Shown here piece by piece: positions 1 to 8,846 of a DNA stretch of 64,000 nucleotides. A program made the position numbers and the translations under genes. Within the stretch, counting starts at the first letter, position 1; the number at the start of each line of letters is the position of its first letter. Under the pieces are notes generated by a model. It ran no database searches. It was not told the DNA's origin and was given only the letters and a program-made list of their open reading frames with translations. The stretch is from Anaerocolumna sp. (GTDB taxonomy: Bacteria; Bacillota; Clostridia; Lachnospirales; Lachnospiraceae), in NCBI GenBank assembly GCA_029256725.1, contig JAQSXJ010000003.1, forward strand, positions 29,689 through 93,688, in the 5' to 3' direction.

Positions 1-113
1 TCGCCGTATCCGGTAATTCTTTCTTTTAAACCCTCAAATTGTGACCAGTAGGTTTTTAATCCCATGGTATAGATGCCGATACGTGGCTTTTTGGTCTCTT
101 TTAATTTTGTCAT
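1..113 (-). CDS. Sugar isomerase-like protein, 5' end only (arabinose/fucose isomerase family)
   Basis: Only the first 37 codons are in the window; the gene runs off the left edge. The start is an ATG at 113 (reverse strand), preceded by a strong GAAAGGAGATTT ribosome binding site. The peptide begins MTKLKETKKPRIGIYTMGLK and continues with a YWSQFEGLKERI segment. That is the typical opening of the L-arabinose/L-fucose isomerase-like family, in which an early I-G-hydrophobic strand precedes a YWxQFxGLKERL helix. Such proteins isomerise aldoses to ketoses or have related roles in sugar catabolism. A place upstream of the fucose/rhamnose-type transporter and microcompartment fits, but the substrate cannot be told from this fragment. 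The gene diverges from the AraC regulator that follows. Confidence 0.55.
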   Translation of the reverse strand, partial: MTKLKETKKPRIGIYTMGLKTYWSQFEGLKERITGYG

Positions 114-325
114 TATAAATCTCCTTTCATTTTCTGTTTTGATATGATTTCATTTACTCAGATAATTGCAGTATATTGCTTATAGGAATTAGCTTTACAA
201 TGTGATTATATATCGATATAATGAAAATAACATTAGAATATATTGTGCAATAATAGCATTATCTTGTGGTGTATCAATGCTTTTACCTTAGCTATTACAT
301 AAATAAAAAGAAAGAGATCAGTAAA

Positions 326-1201
326 ATGAAAATAACAGATTACCATGAACATTTAAATATGACCTGGTCTGCTGATTCTGTCAGGCTTATTCTAACACCG
401 AGCCAGACAGCGAAATCCATCTACTATTATGTGCAGGAGACAGGTTATTTTAAGACTGCATACCCTTATTTTACAGAGCGGGCTAACTTAAATTCCTTTC
501 TGATTATCTACACCATATCAGGAAAGGGGATGTTACAATACGAAAATACTGCTTACAGCCTGACAGAAGGCAGCTGTATGTTTATTAATTGTATGAAACC
601 TCATAGTTATGAATCGGAAAGAGAGAGCGAATGGGAGTTTTTATGGCTGCATTTTAATGGCAATAATGCATTGGGATATTATGAAGAATATGTCAAAGAT
701 AGTTTTAGCATTATGAAGATACAGGATAGATTTTTGGTAGAAAGTACACTTAGAAGAATAATTTCAGTTAATCAGAAGAAACTTGCTTCAGCAGAAGTCC
801 TGACTTCTAATTTAATTGTTAACATCCTTACTGAAATACTAATACAAAAGAACAGTCATAATGCAGTTTCGATTCTGATTCCGGAGTATGTTAAAGAGAC
901 CATGAAATATATTGATAAGAATTTTACGGAAAATTTATCTCTTGAGATGCTTGCTGCAAAAGTGAACCTTAGCAAGTTTTATCTTGCCAAGGAGTTTAAG
1001 TACCATGCAGGAATTACAGTAAATGAATATATTATTTCCGCAAGATTATCCTATGCAAAGGAATTATTGAAATACTCAGATTATACGATTAATGAAATAA
1101 CTTATATAACCGGAATGAACCATGTAAGCCATTTCATCCATTTGTTTAAAGAACGTGAAAATATGACACCCCTCCAATTCCGAAAGGAATGGAAGGGGTG
1201 A
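326..1201 (+). CDS. AraC-family transcriptional regulator with N-terminal cupin
   Basis: About 291 residues. The N-terminal half is a cupin-like sugar-sensing domain (IYTISGKGMLQYENTAYSL followed by a GSCMFINCMKPHSY strand pair). The C-terminal ~100 residues carry two helix-turn-helix motifs: LSLEMLAAKVNLSKFYLAKEF, then a second ending in the family signature NHVSHFIHLFKE..MTPLQFRK. The ORF track opens at 266, but that leader (MVYQCFYLSYY...) is unlike the family. The ATG at 326 gives a normal N-terminus, although its ribosome binding site is weak. It is divergent from the isomerase-like gene at the left edge and convergent with the YesM-type kinase, so it probably controls the gene to its left. 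The 3' end encodes a long hairpin, listed separately. Confidence 0.85.
   Translation: MKITDYHEHLNMTWSADSVRLILTPSQTAKSIYYYVQETGYFKTAYPYFTERANLNSFLIIYTISGKGMLQYENTAYSLTEGSCMFINCMKPHSYESERESEWEFLWLHFNGNNALGYYEEYVKDSFSIMKIQDRFLVESTLRRIISVNQKKLASAEVLTSNLIVNILTEILIQKNSHNAVSILIPEYVKETMKYIDKNFTENLSLEMLAAKVNLSKFYLAKEFKYHAGITVNEYIISARLSYAKELLKYSDYTINEITYITGMNHVSHFIHLFKERENMTPLQFRKEWKG
1167..1200 (+). terminator. GAAA-tetraloop hairpin inside the end of the AraC gene
   Basis: CACCCCTCCAATTCC, then loop GAAA, then GGAATGGAAGGGGTG. This is a 15-bp stem with two mismatches lying wholly in the last codons (TPLQFRKEWKG). There is no U-run directly after it, but T-rich sequence follows at 1240. It may terminate or stabilise the 3' ends of the convergent AraC and kinase messages. 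Confidence 0.4.
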
Positions 1202-1247
1202 AAGAGTAATAATTATAAGTTTATTACAAAATTCAAGAGCTTTTTTA

Positions 1248-3068
1248 TTAGTCCTCTTTTCTGATGGCGGGTATGCGGATTTCTATTTCTGTGTATTCGC
1301 CCAGTCTGCTGCGATAGGACAGGCCAAAATTAGTATCATAGAACAGCTGGAGCCGATTATGTGTATTGACAATTCCCACACCGCTGCCGGAAGAACTCTT
1401 GATTTTACCGGCTAATAAATCTTGTATCTTTTCTTCTGAGATACCAATACCATCATCAGAGATGAGAAACACCAGTATATCCTCCTCCAACCATCCGGTT
1501 ATGACAATATTCCCTTCTTTTGATTCTTTGCCGAATATACCATGCTGAATGGCATTTTCCACCACCGGCTGGAAGATGATCTTTGGTATGGTATAATCTA
1601 AAATGTTGTCAGGAATGTCCACAGTGTAATGTATTTTATTGTTATACCGCATATTTTGAAGCTTAATGTAAAGGGATACATGTTCCAGTTCTTCTTCAAT
1701 CGTAACAACGATATTTCCTTTGCTTAATGTCATTTTATAAAATTTGGAGAGTGCAAGGATAGCAGCAGAAACCTCTTCATTCTCCCCTTTTTTAGAAAGC
1801 CAGTTTATCATGTCCAGCGTATTGTATAAGAAATGAGGATTAATTTGCGCTTGCAGTGCTTTGAATTCCGCAGTTCTTAACTCACTGGCCGTGCGTAGTT
1901 GTTCTTCGGACAGATGAGTTATTTCAGTGACCATATAATTATAGGTTTCTATTAAATCTCCGATTTCATCATGTTCGGTGGGGCTGTCTAACGGAGTAGG
2001 TTTGCCAGTCTTAACGGATCTCATTTTATCAATAACAGATGATATACGGCGCACAATAGAGTTAGACAGGGAAAGGGAAACGATACAGGCAAATACCAGT
2101 ATAGCGACATAAGCGGATAAAAACTCTAAAATCAGGATCTTATTCTCTGACCAGATGCTGTTTATTGGTATTACAGATAGCATATACCAGCCGGCTCCGC
2201 TTATTTCTCTGTAGGAAATATAACATCGCTCTGAAGAAAAATACTTGGTTACAAATTTATTGGTATCGGGTACTAGGGGCGGAATATTTTCATAGTACAC
2301 CAGATATTTTCCCACAAGATTGACATCGGAAGAGGCTACCAGTGCATCCCGCTCGTTAACGATGTACTTGGCGCTTTCTGAAAGGGTGGTATATTCCTTT
2401 AACATAGAATTGATATAGGATTTGTTTAAATAAACACTGACGTAGGCAGCTTCCTGTTGTTCGTTGTTTACTAATTTCCTGACTAAGGAAATCTGTCCGG
2501 AATTAGCCTCTTCTTCGCTGGTTAGATAGAGAGAAGGACAGAAGAGGAGACGCTTGCTGGTACTGGCAAAGATCCCGTGCCAGTAGGAATTCTGAATTTT
2601 ACTTATGGGTTTTAGGATATCACCGCTAAGTTTGGGATTATCATATATATCTTCATAAGGGGTGTCGAGATATATTTTGATATCAGTCACCTTAATTCCA
2701 TCTATCATGGAATTGACATACTGGGTGAAGGCTAGGATTTCGTTATAATATTTCGAAGGATCCTTAAGATTAACTTCCTCTGTGTTGTAGGTTAACAGTT
2801 TTGTGAAGGCATCATTACTTACGATTTCATTGGAGACATTCCTAACATCTTCAATCGTATTCTCGACATTATCAGCAGTCTCTCTGGCAAGGCTCAATTC
2901 CGTATCTTTCGTATTTGCTACGATAATTGAGAAGAGCTGACTGTAAAATAGTGCTGAAATAATTAATATAGGAGCCAGGATTAAGATAAGATGGGAAATC
3001 AAAAGCTTATGGTTTAATTTCATATCGGTGGAATAATAACGCAATACTTTCTTAAGACCTTTTATCAT
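1248..3068 (-). CDS. YesM-type sensor histidine kinase
   Basis: 606 residues. Starting from residue 20 there is a transmembrane helix (LLISHLILILAPILIISALF), then about 260 extracellular residues of Cache-like sensor, and a second membrane helix near 310-335 (LEFLSAYVAILVFACIVSLSL). A HAMP region follows, then a His_kinase (PF06580) motif around QAQINPHFLYNTLDMI with the phospho-accepting histidine, and an HATPase domain with N-box VVENAIQHGIF and G-boxes DDGIGIS and GSGVGIVN. Its ATG overlaps the TGA of the upstream response regulator (ATGA), so the two are translationally coupled. Kinases of this type in Firmicutes sense extracellular sugars or oligosaccharides and work with an AraC-type response regulator. 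The divergent ABC transporter at 5.2 kb is the obvious target. Confidence 0.9.
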   Translation of the reverse strand: MIKGLKKVLRYYSTDMKLNHKLLISHLILILAPILIISALFYSQLFSIIVANTKDTELSLARETADNVENTIEDVRNVSNEIVSNDAFTKLLTYNTEEVNLKDPSKYYNEILAFTQYVNSMIDGIKVTDIKIYLDTPYEDIYDNPKLSGDILKPISKIQNSYWHGIFASTSKRLLFCPSLYLTSEEEANSGQISLVRKLVNNEQQEAAYVSVYLNKSYINSMLKEYTTLSESAKYIVNERDALVASSDVNLVGKYLVYYENIPPLVPDTNKFVTKYFSSERCYISYREISGAGWYMLSVIPINSIWSENKILILEFLSAYVAILVFACIVSLSLSNSIVRRISSVIDKMRSVKTGKPTPLDSPTEHDEIGDLIETYNYMVTEITHLSEEQLRTASELRTAEFKALQAQINPHFLYNTLDMINWLSKKGENEEVSAAILALSKFYKMTLSKGNIVVTIEEELEHVSLYIKLQNMRYNNKIHYTVDIPDNILDYTIPKIIFQPVVENAIQHGIFGKESKEGNIVITGWLEEDILVFLISDDGIGISEEKIQDLLAGKIKSSSGSGVGIVNTHNRLQLFYDTNFGLSYRSRLGEYTEIEIRIPAIRKED

Positions 3069-4615
3069 TTTCCAAACCGCTCCCTGTATTCTGATGGTGA
3101 TAGCTCAACAATTTTCTTAAAAGTCTTACTGAAATAATTTCCATCACTGTAACCAATCTTTACTGAAATGTCAGAAATTTTATATTTTGGATCCCTTAAC
3201 ATATCTTTCGCTTTTTCTATTCTAAATTCTGTAAGGTACTGGTTTAATGTCTTGCCGGTTTCATTTTTAAACAAGGTACATACATAAGTAGAGGACAGGT
3301 AGACATGTTCACTGATATCTTTTACAGATAAATTTTCATTGTTATAATGTTTACTGATAAATTCTTTTATGGTATGAACAGTAGGGTTTTCCTCCTGACT
3401 GTTATCCGCTGCGGCAAAAAGAAGATGGATTTTATCAGTGAGCAGTTGATGAAGTTCGATTAAATTCTTGTCCCGGGAGATAAAGTCCAGAACAGCAGCA
3501 CTGTCACTTTCGTAGAAATCAGGAATATGCAGCTTGGAGGCAGTTTGAATCAGGGTAGCAAAGAGCTTATAGTACATATCTTTTGCAATACCCGGCAGGA
3601 TATGCTGACTGTTCCTGTATTGGCGGTATATGCCTTCTGCTGCTTGTATCGCAGCTTCCTCCTTTAGCTGTTGCAGGGCTTCGCAGAACTTGGTATAAAG
3701 TGACTGATCAAATGTTCTTTGTGTAGTAGGTATCTCTTGTCTTATAATGCTGTTATATTCATAGAAGAATGAACTTTGCAGCAGAATTACAGCCTGATTA
3801 TATGATTCATATACGTTCTTAAGTCCCCGGACCGTTTTGCCGACAGCGATATAGAAATGAAAGTCTTGTCTGAGGTATCCTGATAAATGGCTGCAAATAT
3901 ACGAAACGGCAGCTTCTATCGCTTTGTTTGCGAAAAAGTGTACAATAATATACTCATCATTTTTTATGGCAGGAATATGGTTTAACTTATGAAAGTCAGA
4001 TAATTCCTTTAATTTGGCGTATAGATCGTTGGCCTGCTGGTCGGAGATATTTGAAACAGGAGACACTAAAGTAATGATTAAAGTGGTAAATTCAATACCT
4101 GGTTTTAGTTCATACCCAAGCTCTTCAAACTGTTTTGTATATTCCGGAAGGTTTTCTTTTGAAACCGGGTAAATAATCTTCAAGCCCAATTTGCCTTTGA
4201 AATATTTACTGTGATAATCTGCACGTATCAGGTTGTTGTATGTAACTGCCTGTTCCTCCAGAGCGCTTTGTATAGAACTTTCTATTTCAGCAGCATCAAT
4301 AGGTTTTTCTACATAACTTACAGCTTTTAATTTAATGGCTTCTTTTAAGTATTCCTTATCAGAATAACCGCTCATAAAGATAATACTGGAAGCTGGTAAA
4401 AGCTTATGCAGCTCTTTCGCCATATCTATGCCGTTCATCCGAGGCATCCTGACATCACTTAAGATAATATCGGGATTATAAAGCCTGGCTATTTCTAATC
4501 CATGGTATCCGTCATCTGCCTCATATATCTCATCTATACCTAATCTGTCCCAATCTATGTTAGAAATAATACCTTCTCTGGTAAGAACTTCATCGTCCAC
4601 GATCAGTATCTTCAT
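3065..4615 (-). CDS. YesN-type response regulator, receiver plus AraC DNA-binding domain
   Basis: 516 residues. The N-terminal receiver (1-120) has the acidic pair in ILIVDDE, the phospho-Asp in PDIILSDVRMP, the Ser/Thr in IIFMSGY and the Lys in SYVEKPI. A ~280-residue linker of the YesN type follows. The last 100 residues hold the AraC double helix-turn-helix (LSVKDISEHVYLSSTYVCTLF, then IGYSDGNYFSKTFKKIV and SPSEYRERF). It is the first gene of a two-gene unit with the kinase and diverges from the sugar ABC transporter across a ~580-bp gap. It most likely activates that transporter on sensing extracellular sugar. Confidence 0.9.
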   Translation of the reverse strand: MKILIVDDEVLTREGIISNIDWDRLGIDEIYEADDGYHGLEIARLYNPDIILSDVRMPRMNGIDMAKELHKLLPASSIIFMSGYSDKEYLKEAIKLKAVSYVEKPIDAAEIESSIQSALEEQAVTYNNLIRADYHSKYFKGKLGLKIIYPVSKENLPEYTKQFEELGYELKPGIEFTTLIITLVSPVSNISDQQANDLYAKLKELSDFHKLNHIPAIKNDEYIIVHFFANKAIEAAVSYICSHLSGYLRQDFHFYIAVGKTVRGLKNVYESYNQAVILLQSSFFYEYNSIIRQEIPTTQRTFDQSLYTKFCEALQQLKEEAAIQAAEGIYRQYRNSQHILPGIAKDMYYKLFATLIQTASKLHIPDFYESDSAAVLDFISRDKNLIELHQLLTDKIHLLFAAADNSQEENPTVHTIKEFISKHYNNENLSVKDISEHVYLSSTYVCTLFKNETGKTLNQYLTEFRIEKAKDMLRDPKYKISDISVKIGYSDGNYFSKTFKKIVELSPSEYRERFGK

Positions 4616-5195
4616 TTAAACCAGCCTTTCTGTTAAATACCCTTTAAAAATATAACTAATTTGGTTTTTAATACTAACACCCATGTAACAACACTATCAT
4701 GCTTGCGGTATCGCTAAAATAAAAGTGTGAATTGATTATTAATTTCGTACTAAACCCCATGCAATATCACCTAAATAGAAAGATAAAAAATGCAATACAT
4801 TTTTCAAACTATGCTACCATTTTGCCTTACTTCAAAAATTGAAATAATTAATGGAGGCTAAAGCAGCACAACACTAGGCTATATTCGAATTGTAACAAAG
4901 TTAATAGCATATTGCAATAAATTTACTCTGGTAAAAGTTGTTTTGTGTTGTATATGTATAATGAAATAAGAGCGATGAAAGTAAAATACCACAAATATGT
5001 TCAGAAAACCATAAAAAACTAGAAAGACAGTAAAATAATACCCAAATCAAAATATTTTACCATAGGCTTTAGGACTGTTGGAGGATATGATGAATGTATA
5101 AAAGTTAAGTATTAGCTATATATGACGGTAATCGGTTAAGTATTGTGAATAAATTACAGACTGAAGATGTTGTCATAGCGGAAGGAGAAATGAAC
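4616..5195. promoter_or_regulatory. Divergent control region between the YesN regulator and the sugar ABC operon
   Basis: About 580 bp of AT-rich DNA without a convincing ORF. It must hold promoters for both directions. On the plus strand a TATAAT sits at 4957-4962, but no good -35 lies 16-18 bp upstream, as expected for an activator-dependent promoter. No strong inverted repeat was recognised. Confidence 0.4.
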
Positions 5196-6701
5196 ATGTC
5201 TGATTATGTTCTTGAACTAAGAGGAATAACAAAAATATTTCCAGGCATAAAGGCCTTAGATGATGTGCACTTTCAGCTGAAAAAAGGCGAAATTCATGCA
5301 CTGATGGGAGAGAACGGAGCGGGTAAATCTACTTTTATCAAAGTAATTACCGGGGTACATAAAGCAGAAAAGGGCAGCATGTTTTTAGACGGCAGGGAAG
5401 TAAATTTTAAAAATCCCAAAGAAGCACAGGCAGCAGGTATTGCAGCAATCTATCAGCATGTTACAGCTTATCCTCATTTATCAGTGACTGAAAATATCTT
5501 TATGGGTCATGAAGAAGTACAAAAGGGAACCGGAAGAATTCTTTGGAAGCAGATGCATAAAGAAGCAAATGCGCTGCTAAAAGAGTTGTGCGCAGATTTT
5601 GAGGCCACTGCGGAAATGGGAAGTTTGAGTGTTGCCCAGCAGCAGATGGTGGAAATTGCAAAAGCACTTTCCATGAATGCCAAGATTATTATTATGGATG
5701 AACCTACCGCAGCCCTTACCAAAAGGGAAAGCGAAGAATTGTATAAAATAGCAGAGAAGTTAAGAGATGAAGGAGCCTCTATCATATTCATCTCTCACCG
5801 ATTTGAAGACATGTATAGACTGGCTACCAGAGTTACAGTTTTCCGGGATTCCAAGTATATCGGCTCCTACAATGTGGATGAGATCAGCAATGAAGATCTG
5901 ATCGTAGCAATGGTAGGAAGGGAAATCAACCAGCTTTTCCCCAAGCCTGAAATAACTCCTGGTGAAGTAGTGTTACAGGTGAATAATATCAGTCGTACCG
6001 GATTTTTTAAAGATGTATCCTTCCAGGTAAGAAAAGGAGAAATACTTGGACTTACAGGACTTGTGGGAGCAGGACGTACGGAAGTCTGTGAATCTATCTT
6101 TGGAGTTGTAGCAATTGATGAAGGCAGTATTTTTCTTAATGGAAAAGAGATTCGTACAAAAGACCCATTAGAGGCTATGAAACTGGGTATCGGATATCTT
6201 CCGGAAGACAGACAGAGACAGGGGCTTATTCTGGATTGGGGTATTGGACAGAATATTACGCTGCCGGTTATTAACAGCCTGACCAGAAAAGGGATATTAA
6301 ACGATAAGAAAGAGCGTGAGCTGGGAAAGAAACTGGCGGAAAAGGTTGATACAAAGGCTGTAACCATTTTTGACAAGGCAAGCTCCCTTTCCGGCGGCAA
6401 TCAGCAGAAAGTAGTAGTAGCTAAATTACTGGCCTCTGATTTAAAAGTGCTGATTCTGGATGAACCCACCAAAGGTGTAGATGTAGGTGCAAAAGCCGCT
6501 ATTTATGAGATTATGGGAGAATTGGCTTCCCAGGGTTATGCTATTATTATGGTATCCTCTGAAATGCCTGAGATACTGGGAATGTCAGACCGTATTGTGG
6601 TTATGTGTGACGGCAGGGTAACAGGAGAATTCAAACGCGGGGAAGCAACCCAGGAAAGTATTCTGGAAAAAGGCATGGCAAAAGTCTGCCATTGTGATTA
6701 A
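5196..6701 (+). CDS. Sugar ABC transporter, double ATPase subunit (RbsA/RhaT type)
   Basis: About 501 residues from the preferred ATG at 5196, which has GGAG eight bases upstream. The track start at 5145 is a GTG without a ribosome binding site. There are two tandem ABC domains. The first has Walker A GENGAGKST, a signature region read as SVAQQQMVEIAKAL, and Walker B IIIMDEPTAAL. The second has a degenerate Walker A (GLVGAGRTE), signature SLSGGNQQK and Walker B VLILDEPTKGVD. This twin-cassette layout is that of carbohydrate-uptake CUT2 transporters (ribose, rhamnose, AI-2). It is first in an operon with two permeases and a binding protein. The microcompartment operon downstream makes rhamnose or fucose the most likely substrate, but that is inference from context. 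Confidence 0.92.
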   Translation: MSDYVLELRGITKIFPGIKALDDVHFQLKKGEIHALMGENGAGKSTFIKVITGVHKAEKGSMFLDGREVNFKNPKEAQAAGIAAIYQHVTAYPHLSVTENIFMGHEEVQKGTGRILWKQMHKEANALLKELCADFEATAEMGSLSVAQQQMVEIAKALSMNAKIIIMDEPTAALTKRESEELYKIAEKLRDEGASIIFISHRFEDMYRLATRVTVFRDSKYIGSYNVDEISNEDLIVAMVGREINQLFPKPEITPGEVVLQVNNISRTGFFKDVSFQVRKGEILGLTGLVGAGRTEVCESIFGVVAIDEGSIFLNGKEIRTKDPLEAMKLGIGYLPEDRQRQGLILDWGIGQNITLPVINSLTRKGILNDKKERELGKKLAEKVDTKAVTIFDKASSLSGGNQQKVVVAKLLASDLKVLILDEPTKGVDVGAKAAIYEIMGELASQGYAIIMVSSEMPEILGMSDRIVVMCDGRVTGEFKRGEATQESILEKGMAKVCHCD

Positions 6702-6719
6702 CGGGAAAGGTGACAGGCA

Positions 6720-7715
6720 ATGGAAAAAAATAAATGGAATCTAAAGAAATTAACCAGTACAAGAGAAATGAGTCTGGTTATCATACTAATAGTTCTTGCT
6801 GTATTTATCCAGGCAAGAAACCACAGCTTCTTATCCTTGACCAATCTAAATGACATGATTACCAATGCAACGATGATGAGTATACTGGCAATCGGTATGA
6901 TGTGTGTTCTCTTAATAGGAGGTATCGATATCTCCATCGGATCTACCATCGCATTTTCGGGAATGGTCGTAGCATTACTGTTAAGATCCCATCCGGAAAT
7001 CCCTACACCGGTATCCTTTCTGCTAGGAGTATTAGTAGGCAGTGCCTGCGGTATGTTAATCGGTGTTATTGTTGCCAAGGGTAAGGTAATTCCCATCATT
7101 GCCACCATGGGTCTTATGAATGCTTACAGAGGCGCCACTTATCTGATTGCTGATAATCAGTGGGTTGCGGCTTACCAGCTGCCAAACGGTTTGAAAGCTT
7201 TTGCAACTGGAAAGTTTCTAGGAATCAATAATATGATCATAGTCGCTGTTGTAATTTACATAATCTTTGCTTATTTTATTAAATTTACCAGAACCGGTAG
7301 GATGATTTATGCTGTGGGAAGTAATGTGGAAGCGGCAAAGGTCAGCGGTATTAATATTGAGAAAATTAATATCCTGGTTTATTCCTTAATGGGAGCCTTA
7401 TCCGGACTGGTAGGTGTTATGTGGATATCTAAATATGCTTCTGCTCAGGGAGACGCAGCAACTGGATTTGAAATTGACATCATAGCTGCCTGTGTTATCG
7501 GCGGTGTCAGTTTAAATGGCGGTAAAGGAACCGTATTTGGCGTGATATTAGGAACTATAACTCTGGGTATTTTAAATAATGCGCTGCCTTTGATCAATAT
7601 CTCACCCTTCTGGCAGGATGCCATAAAAGGTCTGGTAATTATCGTGGCTATTATAATAAATACAATATCACAGAGATCGATCGATAAGAAAAATCTGAAG
7701 AGGAGGGAACTGTAA
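6720..7715 (+). CDS. Sugar ABC transporter permease (RbsC/RhaP type)
   Basis: 331 residues, nearly all hydrophobic with about 8-10 membrane helices. It carries the BPD_transp_2 family hallmarks: GGIDISIGS near residue 65, and the late GGVSLNGGKGTVFGVILG motif that contacts the ATPase. The 18-bp gap from the ATPase gene contains a GAAAGGTGA ribosome binding site. It forms one half of the membrane channel with the next gene. Confidence 0.92.
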   Translation: MEKNKWNLKKLTSTREMSLVIILIVLAVFIQARNHSFLSLTNLNDMITNATMMSILAIGMMCVLLIGGIDISIGSTIAFSGMVVALLLRSHPEIPTPVSFLLGVLVGSACGMLIGVIVAKGKVIPIIATMGLMNAYRGATYLIADNQWVAAYQLPNGLKAFATGKFLGINNMIIVAVVIYIIFAYFIKFTRTGRMIYAVGSNVEAAKVSGINIEKINILVYSLMGALSGLVGVMWISKYASAQGDAATGFEIDIIAACVIGGVSLNGGKGTVFGVILGTITLGILNNALPLINISPFWQDAIKGLVIIVAIIINTISQRSIDKKNLKRREL

Positions 7716-7717
7716 TC

Positions 7718-8728
7718 ATGGGTAAATCAAACAGAGTTATTAGCGGAGAGCAGAAGTTTTCTTTTAAGAAGTTTTTCTTGCAGTGGGAATGGTTTCTGGT
7801 AGTATTGTTTATTGGTATCAATATTATGAATGCCAATTTATCGCCATATTACATGAATGGTGATGGTTTGTTAAATGCAACTTCCTCCTTTTTGGAGAAA
7901 GCATTCTTGGCACTGCCCATGGTATTTATATTGGTGCTGGGGGAGATTGATATATCAGTAGGAGCTACAGTTGCTTTATCCTCCGTAGTAATGGGTGTAA
8001 CCTATAACAGCTTTGGAGTACCTATGCATATAGCTGTTATCATTTGTCTCTTAACAGGAACGCTTTGCGGATTCATTAATGGTTTTATTCTGACACGATT
8101 CAAAGAACTGGCACCGATGATTGTAACTCTTGGTACACAGATTCTCTATAGAGGAATTGCGACCATGATCTTAAAGGATCAGGCTGCCGGTAATTTTCCC
8201 GGTTGGTTCAGTGAAATCTACTGGGGGTCTATTGGAAGCATCCCTTATATGCTGATTGTATTTGTTATATTAGCAGTGGTATTTGGGGTTGTTCTTCATA
8301 AAACTACATTCGGCAGGCGTGTATTTGCTATCGGCAGCAACAGAGTAGCCAGCAGATATAGCGGAATACAGGTAGATAAAACCCGATTGATCATCTATAC
8401 TGTTACAGGTACCATGGCAGCGGTAACAGCAATCTTTCTGACTTCTCGTATGGGCAGTACCAGACCCAATATAGCGATGGCGTATGAGATGGATGCAATA
8501 GCCATGGTAGTCCTTGGAGGAGTCTCTACCAGCGGTGGAAAAGGAAGATTTATCGGAGCTGTTATTTCAATTTTCATTATCGGTTTCTTAAGATATGGAT
8601 TGGGATTAATCAATGTTAGTTCTCAGGTTATGTTAATTATCATTGGTACTCTTTTAATTGGAGCGGTTATGATTCCGAAATTAAATTTAGGCAGATTCTT
8701 TCAAAAGAAAATAGCCAGTGAAGTGTAA
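7718..8728 (+). CDS. Sugar ABC transporter permease, second subunit (RbsC/RhaQ type)
   Basis: 336 residues and the same family as the preceding permease, with matching hallmarks GEIDISVGATVALSS and GGVSTSGGKGRFIGAVIS. Having two different permeases fits the RhaPQ and LsrCD layouts rather than the ribose RbsC homodimer. The start codon lies only 2 bp after the previous stop, so translation is probably coupled (AGGAGGGAAC lies upstream). Confidence 0.92.
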   Translation: MGKSNRVISGEQKFSFKKFFLQWEWFLVVLFIGINIMNANLSPYYMNGDGLLNATSSFLEKAFLALPMVFILVLGEIDISVGATVALSSVVMGVTYNSFGVPMHIAVIICLLTGTLCGFINGFILTRFKELAPMIVTLGTQILYRGIATMILKDQAAGNFPGWFSEIYWGSIGSIPYMLIVFVILAVVFGVVLHKTTFGRRVFAIGSNRVASRYSGIQVDKTRLIIYTVTGTMAAVTAIFLTSRMGSTRPNIAMAYEMDAIAMVVLGGVSTSGGKGRFIGAVISIFIIGFLRYGLGLINVSSQVMLIIIGTLLIGAVMIPKLNLGRFFQKKIASEV

Positions 8729-8730
8729 AC

Positions 8731-8765
8731 ATGTTATCTTTATAACATTCCTTTATTATAGGAAT
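8731..8765 (+). promoter_or_regulatory. Two tandem small hairpins between permease and binding-protein genes
   Basis: ATGTTAT-CTTT-ATAACAT (7 bp, perfect) overlaps the start of ATTCCT-TTATTAT-AGGAAT (6 bp). Intercistronic hairpins at this place in sugar ABC operons commonly protect a processed mRNA end and raise expression of the binding protein. No strong U-run follows, so full termination is unlikely. Confidence 0.4.
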
Positions 8766-8846
8766 ATTCTTTCTTATTCTGTTACATATAGCAGCTGCTT
8801 TTTGGCAAAAGCTATTAATGTATAAAAAACTATTGGAGGTTTAGGT

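Noticed and set aside
4957-4962. Consensus promoter of the sugar ABC operon at TATAAT
   Set aside because: No acceptable -35 at 16-18 bp; kept only as part of the control region.
5867-6400. 177-aa minus-strand ORF opposite the ABC ATPase
   Set aside because: A frame shadow: Ser/Pro-rich composition, opposite a strongly conserved gene, no ribosome binding site.
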